Of a DNA stretch of 32,011 bases, positions 1 to 6,078 are shown piece by piece (the first letter of the stretch is position 1; every line of letters begins with the position of its first letter). Position numbers and translations under genes: made by a program. The DNA comes from Gemmatimonas sp. (lineage in GTDB: Bacteria; Gemmatimonadota; Gemmatimonadetes; Gemmatimonadales; Gemmatimonadaceae), in contig JAJKIR010000136.1 of the NCBI GenBank assembly GCA_021154325.1, forward strand, positions 1 to 32,011, in the 5' to 3' direction. Under the pieces are notes generated by a model. It was not told the DNA's origin. It searched no databases and was given only the letters and a program-made list of their open reading frames with translations.

Positions 1-36
1 CCGCAAGATCCTAACGAGCCGGAACAGCGCGCTCTA

Positions 37-906
37 TCAGGCTACTGCGGCGGTCTCGGGGATGGCTTGTTCTTCGCCACTCACGGCGATGGCTTCGGCC
101 AACACTCGGCCGACGTATGTGGCCGGTCGCGTCACTCCCAACACCCATGCGGCCGTCGCGGGAACGTCGAGAAGGTGTGCCTCGTCGAGAACCGTGTGCC
201 GAACCGAGCCACCGCCGAGGATGAGGGGAATCGTCCAGTTGAGGTGGTGTTCCTCGCAGTGATCGTTGAACGTCACGCCGCCGCCACCATGATCCGCCAA
301 CGCGATCACGAGCGTGTGCGGATCGCTGCTGCACGATGTCAACTTCATCAACAGTCCGAGTGCGGAGTCCAGTCGCTGGCATCCCTCGCCGTATTCCCGA
401 GTCATCCACCCGTGACTCTCTCCGGCCTCATCGGCGTCGGCCCAATGCAGGACGATGAGGCCGCGCTCCTGACTGCGCAGATTCTTGCTGGCAGCCATGG
501 TGATTTCTGTCGCAGTCGTGCCAACGAAGCGGGCCTCGGCGAAGCCAAGTCCCCTGGCGATGAGACGGGCCGTGCCGCGATAGAGAGTGGGTAGAGCCCT
601 CATGAAAACCGCGGTAGGGTAGCCGGCTCGCGACAGGAGCGCGGGCAATGGCTCGAGCGCCGTTTTCGGTCTCGGTACGTGCGGGCTATCCCTCAGGATG
701 CCGTGCGTCTCCGGCGGCAGTCCGCTGAGCAGCGACGTCATCGCGGGCCATGTGCAGCTCGGCGAGACAGTGCGCGCGCACATCGTGGACGCTCCGCTCT
801 GCGCCATGGCGCGAATGTTCGACAGGCCGAACGTGTCGATCGCGTCCGGACGCAATCCGTCGAGGACGACGATGATTACACGGGTGATAACCGTCGCAGT
901 GGACAT
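37..906 (-). CDS. Alkaline-phosphatase-superfamily (type I phosphodiesterase-like) hydrolase
   Basis: About 289 residues. The superfamily's metal and nucleophile signatures are visible: VVLDGLRPD near the N terminus (D16, metal), SPSCTWPAMTSLLSG (T52 as likely nucleophile, as in nucleotide pyrophosphatase/phosphodiesterases), a D...H cluster around 157-165, and ADHGGG (D205, H206). There is no signal peptide, so it is probably cytoplasmic. I chose the ATG at 906 because GGGAGAA precedes it; an in-frame ATG at 948 adds 14 residues and has no such site. It is the last gene of the minus-strand run that begins with arsR, 84 bases after the VOC gene. The substrate is not evident; phosphodiester or phosphate monoester cleavage follows from the family, and a role in arsenic stress is inferred only from position. 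Confidence 0.8.
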   Translation of the reverse strand: MSTATVITRVIIVVLDGLRPDAIDTFGLSNIRAMAQSGASTMCARTVSPSCTWPAMTSLLSGLPPETHGILRDSPHVPRPKTALEPLPALLSRAGYPTAVFMRALPTLYRGTARLIARGLGFAEARFVGTTATEITMAASKNLRSQERGLIVLHWADADEAGESHGWMTREYGEGCQRLDSALGLLMKLTSCSSDPHTLVIALADHGGGGVTFNDHCEEHHLNWTIPLILGGGSVRHTVLDEAHLLDVPATAAWVLGVTRPATYVGRVLAEAIAVSGEEQAIPETAAVA

Positions 907-990
907 TCTCGATTCTCCCGCGGGATGAGAGAACAAGAACGGTGCCACGTCGTGAATGTGCGAACGACTACTCCGCGCGAGAGCGAGTCG

Positions 991-1434
991 TCACCGTGAT
1001 GTCGGTTCGAACAATTCGATTGGATTCCCGTCAGGATCTTCCACCTGAATTTGCTTCCCGCCAGGCCCGCTCTCCATCTCATTTCGGAAGCGCACGCCGC
1101 GCTTCGTCAGATCGGCGATACGCGCGGGCAGGTCCTTCACTTCGAGGACAATGCGGTTCCATCCGCCGGGTTGCTGCGCTCGGCCATCTGGCATCGGCCT
1201 GGAACCCGAGGCTCCGGGTCCGCTGAGAATTAGCTTCAGGTCGCCGATCGAGAGCTGACCAAAGGCGGGCAGCCTCTGGAAATCGAGCTTGAAACCAAGG
1301 GCGTTGGTGTAGAAGTCGACCGAACGTGCCACGTCCGTCACCTGATAGCGGACGCCCCAGACACCCTCGACGACATGCGTTGGACTCGCTGCGGAAGCTG
1401 CGTTCTCGTGGTCGGCCTGCTGGGATGAGCTCAT
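991..1434 (-). CDS. VOC (glyoxalase/bleomycin-resistance) family protein
   Basis: A 147-residue protein with the two-module VOC fold: a first half around YQVTDVARSVDFYTNALGF (residues 30-48) and a second ending in VEDPDGNPIELFEP (about 132-145). The first metal-ligand position common in this family (His/Glu after the opening strand) is not obvious, so the metal site may be absent or altered. It lacks the paired cysteines that mark the organoarsenical C-As lyase ArsI, so I do not call it ArsI. GAGG lies 5 bases before the ATG. It follows the aquaporin gene by 62 bases on the same strand and probably belongs to the ars transcript. The function is unassigned. Confidence 0.8.
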   Translation of the reverse strand: MSSSQQADHENAASAASPTHVVEGVWGVRYQVTDVARSVDFYTNALGFKLDFQRLPAFGQLSIGDLKLILSGPGASGSRPMPDGRAQQPGGWNRIVLEVKDLPARIADLTKRGVRFRNEMESGPGGKQIQVEDPDGNPIELFEPTSR

Positions 1435-1496
1435 AAGGCCTCAAGGGCGAGGATACGAAGGCAATCAGTATAGGAAAACGAGACTGGATTCATCAA

Positions 1497-2237
1497 TCAA
1501 CCGACGCGGGCGTCGTGAGCCGAAGCGGCCTCGATCGGACCTTCCACACCCAGCGCCTCACCTTCCGACACGGCTACCGAGCTGCGCAACAGCTCATAAA
1601 TACGCATCGCCGCGATCATTCCAGTGATCGGCGCGATCCAATAGAGCCAATGGCTCGTCCAGATGCCACCGACGAGCGCAGGCCCGAGCGATCGGGCGGG
1701 ATTGAAGCTTCCGCCCGTGAGAGGGCCGGTCACCAGGGCACCCGCGAAGACGGTGGCCCCGATTGCGAACGGCGCCACCGCGGCCGGCGTTCGCTCGTCG
1801 GTTGCCACGGCAATAATCACAAAGCCCAGAATCGCCGAGTAGCCCGCTTCCACAGCGAACGAGCGGCCAACAGTAAGCGTCGGCATGGTTGCGCCGTAAT
1901 TTCCGACGGGGCCGAGAATCCACGCAAGCACCAACGACGCGGCAACTGCTCCGACCGACTGTGCGACGATGTACGGCATCACATCGCGGCTCGGGAACCG
2001 ACGGACCGACCAGAAGCCGATCGTCACTGCAGGATTGATGTGGGCACCGCTCAGATGACCCGTCGCCGCCACGACGATCGTCACGGCGAGGCCGAAGGCG
2101 AGGGCGATGCCCACCACGCTGAACGCACCGGTCCTTGCCGCAACCATCACCGCGCCAGGACCAATCGCGACGAGCGTGAACGTGCCTAACGCTTCGGAAG
2201 CGTATCGGCGCCAGACGAGCCGCGCGCGATCAGCCAT
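1497..2237 (-). CDS. MIP/aquaporin family channel, probably the arsenic-linked (AqpS-like) type
   Basis: 246 residues with six hydrophobic segments and both pore motifs: HINPAV (NPA at 68-70) in the first half and GSFNPARS (NPA at 179-181 followed by the constriction Arg 182) in the second. The length is normal for the family. The start overlaps the end of the metallophosphoesterase gene by 8 bases (ATGGCTGA), indicating translational coupling. Aquaglyceroporins encoded in ars operons, such as AqpS of Sinorhizobium, conduct As(OH)3. Here the gene is in a run with arsR and arsM and no ArsB or Acr3 pump is in the window, so an arsenite-conducting role is a reasonable inference. Selectivity for water, glycerol or arsenite cannot be decided from the sequence. 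Confidence 0.88.
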   Translation of the reverse strand: MADRARLVWRRYASEALGTFTLVAIGPGAVMVAARTGAFSVVGIALAFGLAVTIVVAATGHLSGAHINPAVTIGFWSVRRFPSRDVMPYIVAQSVGAVAASLVLAWILGPVGNYGATMPTLTVGRSFAVEAGYSAILGFVIIAVATDERTPAAVAPFAIGATVFAGALVTGPLTGGSFNPARSLGPALVGGIWTSHWLYWIAPITGMIAAMRIYELLRSSVAVSEGEALGVEGPIEAASAHDARVG

Positions 2238-3003
2238 TCACGCTCGCGGCCACCTTGCCGCCGGTCCGCAAGTAGTCCGCGAAATCGTCAGGTAGCTCGC
2301 TCTCCCGAATCGCCCGCGCGGCGTGCTCCACGTCGTATTCCACGCGCACGAATTCCACGTGCACGTCGGACTGCGCGCCAACATCGAGCAGGACATAGCC
2401 GGCGCGCCAATCGCCATCCTTCGGACGGCCGACGCTCCCCGTATTGATGAAGTGAATCCCTTGCACTTGGCGGTGCCATGGCTTGTGCGTGTGGCCGAAG
2501 CAGATGACGTCCCCCGCCCGTGCGCCAACGGCGCTGCCCATCTTCTCGAGAAACGTGTCGGGTCGCTCCTCATGGACGTACACCGTGTTGAGCCCATGAT
2601 TCCCGTGTAGCAGCGTCACCGTGGGGCCGGCGATGTGTCCGCCGAGCGGTCTCATGGCGATCTGAAACGGAAGCCCAGCGAGGATCCTCTTCGTCTCCGC
2701 AGAGACGTGGACGCGCGTCCACTCGTAGGAGAGATGCGATAGCTCCTCCTGGCGAGCATCCTCGTATTGGCAGCCGCAATGCTTGTAATCCGTAGCGACA
2801 GTCGAGTCGTAGTTGCCGGCAACGCCCGCGATCCCCTCGGCTTCGAGCCGCGCGACGACCTCGTTAGGCCACGGCGCGTAGCCGACGAGATCACCGAGGT
2901 GATACGTGGCGCCGACGTCGGGTCGGGCCGCGATATCGGCCAGCACCGCCTCGAGGGCGGGCAGGTTTGCGTGAATGTCCGAGATCAGCGCGTATCGTAT
3001 CAC
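2230..3003 (-). CDS. Calcineurin-like metallophosphoesterase
   Basis: About 257 residues from a GTG start at 3003. All family motifs are present in order: SDIH (D9, H11), GD (D38), GNYD (N64, with Tyr where GNHD is usual), a His in LLHGNHG, and GHTH near residue 170. A Cys-Gly-Cys pair (residues 76-78) follows the GNYD motif and could bind a thiophilic ion. I chose GTG at 3003 because GGAG lies just upstream and the fold begins immediately (VIRYALISDIH). The in-frame ATG at 3084 would require translating through the left arm of the palindromic element. It is translationally coupled to the downstream aquaporin gene. The metal-dependent phosphohydrolase activity is family knowledge; the substrate is unknown. 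Confidence 0.85.
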   Translation of the reverse strand: MIRYALISDIHANLPALEAVLADIAARPDVGATYHLGDLVGYAPWPNEVVARLEAEGIAGVAGNYDSTVATDYKHCGCQYEDARQEELSHLSYEWTRVHVSAETKRILAGLPFQIAMRPLGGHIAGPTVTLLHGNHGLNTVYVHEERPDTFLEKMGSAVGARAGDVICFGHTHKPWHRQVQGIHFINTGSVGRPKDGDWRAGYVLLDVGAQSDVHVEFVRVEYDVEHAARAIRESELPDDFADYLRTGGKVAASVNG

Positions 3004-3023
3004 TCGAGCTCCAAAGTTGAGTT

Positions 3024-3286
3024 CTTCCTGGAATTTCGGATCGTTGCAGTTCAGGCTGAGAATGGCCCCTGAAACCACTGACACGGCCCTGAAACCACTG
3101 ACGGGCTCCTCGTAACGGAGAGCTCCTCACTCCAGTGGTGATTTGTTTTGTTCACAACCTCAGGATGCTTCCACGGTCACTGGAGGCGTCGCTGCTGAGG
3201 AGAGCGTCAGCGGTATCAGTGCAGTGTCAGTGGTTTCAGCCGCCGTGCTGTACTCGAACGCAAGTCAACCCCGAAATTCCAGGAAG
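3024..3286. repeat. 263-bp imperfect palindrome (MITE-like) between arsN2 and the phosphoesterase
   Basis: The ends form a perfect 16-bp inverted repeat: CTTCCTGGAATTTCGG at 3024-3039 and its complement at 3271-3286. Inside, CTGAAACCACTGAC occurs at 3069-3082 and 3089-3102, a 20-bp period. Its complement occurs at 3226-3239, with a degenerate copy at 3206-3219, again 20 bp apart. A third pair, CTCCAGTG at 3130-3137 and CACTGGAG at 3178-3185, lies nearer the centre. The first four pairs are symmetric about 3154-3155. No target-site duplication is obvious and there is no coding capacity. It begins 4 bases after the arsN2 stop codon and ends about 20 bases before the phosphoesterase start. It could be a miniature transposable element or a processed intercistronic hairpin. 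Confidence 0.8.
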
Positions 3287-3288
3287 GA

Positions 3289-3759
3289 TCATGTCGATGG
3301 CGCACAGCTGCGGCACATGACAACAGCCGATGCCGGACAGGCGCTTCGGAATTCCTCTGTGCCCTGCACGTCACCGGGCACCTCAGATCGAGCGACTTCC
3401 TGAAATCCGAAGCTTGGGAAGTAATGCTCGGCGGTGGTCGTCAACAGATAGAGCGCGCGAAGTCCGCGCGCCTCGGCGTCAGCGATGACGCGAGTGACGA
3501 GAGCGCGGCCCAGGCCGCGCGAACGCCACTCCGGCGCAACCGCAACGGAGCGCAGAAGCGCGTTGTCGCAGCAGACCTCGAGTGCCGCCGTGCCGACGAT
3601 CGCTCCATCTGACTCGGCGACGACAAAGCCCGGCAGGCTGTCGGCGACACCGGCGAGCGGGAGCTGCGATGTTGTGAGCAGCCTCTCGATCGATGGAAGA
3701 TCCGAGGCGTGAGCGGGGCGAAGCTGCGCTCCTGATGACAGCGTGGTCATTGTTTGCAT
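3289..3759 (-). CDS. arsN2: ArsN2-type GNAT acetyltransferase
   Basis: 156 residues of the GNAT fold. The acetyl-CoA loop is seen as VAVAPEWRSRGLGRAL (residues 72-87, with RSRGLG at 79-84). The features typical of proteins annotated ArsN2 are present: LPLAGV near residue 33, LLRSVAV, LYLLTTTAEHYFPSFGF (103-119) and a C-terminal TEEFRSACP. Extra cysteines lie at 63, 64, 141, 149 and 152. GGAGC precedes the ATG. The gene sits 30 bases after arsM and was probably translated from the arsR transcript or an arsM-proximal one. The related ArsN1 acetylates phosphinothricin and arsinothricin; the substrate of ArsN2 proteins is not established, so only N-acetyltransferase of arsenic operons can be claimed. 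Confidence 0.85.
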   Translation of the reverse strand: MQTMTTLSSGAQLRPAHASDLPSIERLLTTSQLPLAGVADSLPGFVVAESDGAIVGTAALEVCCDNALLRSVAVAPEWRSRGLGRALVTRVIADAEARGLRALYLLTTTAEHYFPSFGFQEVARSEVPGDVQGTEEFRSACPASAVVMCRSCAPST

Positions 3760-3789
3760 GGTGGGAAGCTCCAGGGAAAGGATCGAGCG

Positions 3790-4710
3790 TTAGGCGCAGC
3801 AATCGTCAGAGCAGCCGCAGCTCCGCTTTGTGGTCACGGGGGCCGCGCTCGCCGGTAATGGCTTGGTGGCGCGAACGAATGCCGCGCCGATGCGCCCCGC
3901 CACCTCGCGAGCGATGTGATCGGCATCGACGCCCGTGTTCACGAGAAAGGCCTTTGCGTCGGCGACGTCGTACGTGCGTGTGAACTCGACGGTCGGCGTC
4001 TCGAAACCAGCGCCTCGGAGTAAGGAGCGGAATTCGTCATCCGACAGTGCTCCGGCCACGCAGCCGACCCATAGCTCCATGCTTTGCTTCACGTCCGGCG
4101 GCAGCTCGCCCTGAACGACGACGTCCGAAACGGCGAACCGTCCACCTGGCTTCAGCACACGGAACGCCTCCTCGATCACCCTCTGCTTGTCACCAGAGAG
4201 ATTGACGACGCAGTTCGAGATGATCACGTCCACCGATGCCGAAGGCAATGGGATCTCTTCGATGCGGCCGCGGAGGAACTCGACGTTCGTGACGCCTGCG
4301 TCCTTGGCATTCTTGTGCGCGAGTGCGAGCATGTCGTCCGTCATGTCGAGACCATAGGCCTTACCCGTTGGTCCGACGCGTCGAGCCGAGAGTAGCACGT
4401 CGATGCCGCCGCCCGAGCCCAAGTCCAGAACGACTTCTCCTTCTTTCAGCTCGGCGAGCGCGGTTGGATTCCCGCACCCGAGCGAGGCGAGGACCGCCGC
4501 TTCGGGCAGTTGATCGGTCTCGCCGGCGACATAGAGATTGGACGAGATGGGATCGCAGGACGGAGCAGCCGCGCCGCCACAGCAGCCGGTCGACGCGCAG
4601 CATTCGGCGGGAACACTCTCGCCGGTGAGGACACGTCTCGCGGCGGCACCATACTTCTCACGAACCGCTGCGGTGAGCTCTGCGCCAGACTGCGTTTCGG
4701 GGGATGACAT
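3790..4710 (-). CDS. arsM: Arsenite S-adenosylmethionine methyltransferase ArsM
   Basis: About 306 residues. The SAM-binding motif LDLGSGGGID lies at about 95-104. The two conserved cysteines of the As(III) site are present as SNCVVNL (C167) and WVGCVAGAL (C217), with SLGCGNP (C79) in the family-typical region. Two cysteine-rich tracts bracket the enzyme: an N-terminal cluster (C37, C38, C43, C44, C52) and a C-terminal tail SCGCSDDCCA (C298, C300, C304, C305). The enzyme transfers methyl groups from SAM to As(III), giving mono- to trimethylated arsenic. I chose the ATG at 4710 because GAGG precedes it; a TTG at 4731 would place the start inside the operator at 4727-4742. The stop codon lies within a CCTAACG motif. 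Confidence 0.93.
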   Translation of the reverse strand: MSSPETQSGAELTAAVREKYGAAARRVLTGESVPAECCASTGCCGGAAAPSCDPISSNLYVAGETDQLPEAAVLASLGCGNPTALAELKEGEVVLDLGSGGGIDVLLSARRVGPTGKAYGLDMTDDMLALAHKNAKDAGVTNVEFLRGRIEEIPLPSASVDVIISNCVVNLSGDKQRVIEEAFRVLKPGGRFAVSDVVVQGELPPDVKQSMELWVGCVAGALSDDEFRSLLRGAGFETPTVEFTRTYDVADAKAFLVNTGVDADHIAREVAGRIGAAFVRATKPLPASAAPVTTKRSCGCSDDCCA

Positions 4711-4726
4711 CGTCGTGGCCTCGATA

Positions 4727-4742
4727 ATCAAGAAATGTTGAT
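4727..4742. promoter_or_regulatory. Putative ArsR operator upstream of arsM (perfect ATCAA-N6-TTGAT)
   Basis: ATCAA GAAATG TTGAT is a perfect 5-bp inverted repeat with 6-bp spacing, the half-site type common to ArsR/SmtB regulators. It lies 16 bases before the arsM ATG. A weak promoter can be read on the minus strand with TTAACA (4744-4749) and TATCGA (4721-4726) separated by 17 bases that contain the operator. The weak -10 leaves internal transcription unproven. Confidence 0.55.
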
Positions 4743-4784
4743 CTGTTAAACGCTGGCAACGGACTAGTTAGGCATTGTGGTGCA

Positions 4785-5117
4785 TCAGCCGCAGCAGCGG
4801 CCGTTGGAACGCGCGAGGATCCTGAGCTTCGACGGCTGCATGGCGACGGCGAGGTCGTGCACTTCGGCGAGCGCCTCCGGCACGATGCTGTAGTAGGACC
4901 AGCGACCCTCCTTTCGATCGCTCACGACGCCGGCGTCCTTGAGCACGCGCAAATGGAACGAAAGGCGTGACTGCGCCGCGGCGAGATCATCCTGCAGGTC
5001 GCAGACGCACTGTTCCCCGCCCCGAAGCTTCTCGAGGATGCCAAGGCGTGTCTCGTCGGAGAGCGCATGAAAGAGCTGGGCAGCGCGCGACAGGTCGACG
5101 GCAGTGGAGGAAGCCAT
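4785..5117 (-). CDS. arsR: ArsR-family arsenite-responsive repressor
   Basis: 110 residues, the usual size. The winged-helix core is ALSDETRLGILEKL (18-31), followed by a sensor segment EQCVCDL with C37 and C39, matching the Cys-Val-Cys As(III) site of classical ArsR. The recognition helix is around SRLSFHLRVLKDAG (50-63), and the wing is RKEGRWSYY. A further Cys pair (C108, C109) ends the protein and may add a third thiol ligand. It is the first gene of the minus-strand arsenic run, 74 bases ahead of arsM. It probably represses its own promoter through the site at 5129-5144. Arsenite binding would release DNA. The ATG is only 6 bases past the putative -10, so the mRNA may be leaderless. Confidence 0.92.
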   Translation of the reverse strand: MASSTAVDLSRAAQLFHALSDETRLGILEKLRGGEQCVCDLQDDLAAAQSRLSFHLRVLKDAGVVSDRKEGRWSYYSIVPEALAEVHDLAVAMQPSKLRILARSNGRCCG

Positions 5118-5123
5118 GGCGAG

Positions 5124-5151
5124 AATGTATCAACTTTTATTGCTGCGTCAA
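5124..5151 (-). promoter_or_regulatory. arsR promoter with embedded ArsR operator
   Basis: On the minus strand TTGACG (5146-5151) and TACATT (5124-5129) are spaced by 16 bases. The spacer contains ATCAA CTTTTA TTGCT (plus-strand 5129-5144), which matches the perfect operator before arsM at all but one position of the half-sites. A repressor bound there would block RNA polymerase directly. The -10 ends 6 bases before the arsR ATG, so transcription would begin at or next to the start codon. Confidence 0.6.
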
Positions 5152-5241
5152 GTGCGCCGCAGCTTTTGCGCGCGGGCACAATGCCCTGGGTGCATCCCAC
5201 GCAAGCCATGACTGAGAGCGCCGCTCACGCGTCTTCTCAGC

Positions 5242-6063
5242 ATGATGCGAATGCGTCTACCAGTACGCGAGTCGCTCGTTGGCGCCATAGTCGTGCTGAC
5301 GCTTGGCGCGAGTGCGACCTCGCACCACGCGCCGCGCTCGACGAGTGCGCCGGACGCGGACTCGCTCCGCGTCCCCATTCTCGTCTATCACAGCGTGATG
5401 CCGCACCATCCTGGGCAGACCGCCGAGCAGCGCGTGCTCAACGTCGAAGACGCGGTGTTCGAGGCCCAGATGAAGTACCTCGCAGACGGCGGCTACCACG
5501 TGGTCTCATTCGCGGCGCTCGTCGATGCACTCGAGGGGCGCGACTCTCTCCCGGATCGCGCCGTGGTGATCACGTTCGACGACGGGTGGGGCAACCAGTA
5601 TCGCCACGCGTTTCCGATCCTTCGTCGCTTCGGCCTGACGGCGACCTTCTTCGTGTTCACCACGCCAATCGGCAAGGATCCGAAGCTTATGACGTGGGAA
5701 CAGCTGCGCGAGCTGCAGGATGGGGGGATGACGATCGGCTCACATACGAGAACGCATCCTGTCCTCCCCGACTATCATGCGGCGCTGCATAACGAGGTGC
5801 AGATGAGCCGCGAAGACATCAAGGAGCACCTCGGACGCGCACCCGACTTCTTTGCGTACCCGTTCGGCGAATGGGATTCTCTGAGTGCTGCCTGGGCGCG
5901 CACCGCCGGCTACCGCGCCGCCCGCACCTATCGGGGCGGCGCGTGGAACTCACCGTCGGATCTGTATCACCTGCGCGCGGTGCCAGTCACCGAGAACATG
6001 CAGGCCTTCGAACGCGCGGTGAGCGGCGATAGGCCGGGTGTCGTCGCGCAGCGGGGTCGTTAA
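5242..6063 (+). CDS. Secreted polysaccharide deacetylase (NodB domain, CE4)
   Basis: 273 residues. An N-terminal hydrophobic stretch (about 11-26) suggests a signal peptide. The CE4 motifs are clear: PILVYHSV (45-52), TFDDG (111-115, catalytic and metal Asp pair) and SHTRTHP (167-173, metal His168 and His172), then YPFGEWD near 207. The family removes N- or O-acetyl groups from cell-wall or extracellular polysaccharides; the substrate is not evident. It is divergent from arsR with 124 bases between start codons and need not be co-regulated. Its stop codon forms part of a short inverted repeat, CGTTAA (6058-6063) and TTAACG (6079-6084), shared with the convergent neighbour. No strong ribosome binding site is seen. 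Confidence 0.88.
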   Translation: MMRMRLPVRESLVGAIVVLTLGASATSHHAPRSTSAPDADSLRVPILVYHSVMPHHPGQTAEQRVLNVEDAVFEAQMKYLADGGYHVVSFAALVDALEGRDSLPDRAVVITFDDGWGNQYRHAFPILRRFGLTATFFVFTTPIGKDPKLMTWEQLRELQDGGMTIGSHTRTHPVLPDYHAALHNEVQMSREDIKEHLGRAPDFFAYPFGEWDSLSAAWARTAGYRAARTYRGGAWNSPSDLYHLRAVPVTENMQAFERAVSGDRPGVVAQRGR

Positions 6064-6078
6064 GCGCTCCGCTCCAAA

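Noticed and set aside
964..991. Hairpin terminator at the end of the VOC gene (ACGACT/AGTCGT)
   Set aside because: The stem is short with bulges, overlaps the stop codon and lacks a T run, so I do not list it as a terminator.
991..1434. ArsI organoarsenical lyase
   Set aside because: The VOC fold and ars context fit, but the protein contains no cysteine pair for binding trivalent organoarsenicals.
3067..3102. CRISPR-like direct repeats
   Set aside because: Only two full copies with a 4-base interval, mirrored on the other arm of a palindrome; there are no spacers or cas genes.
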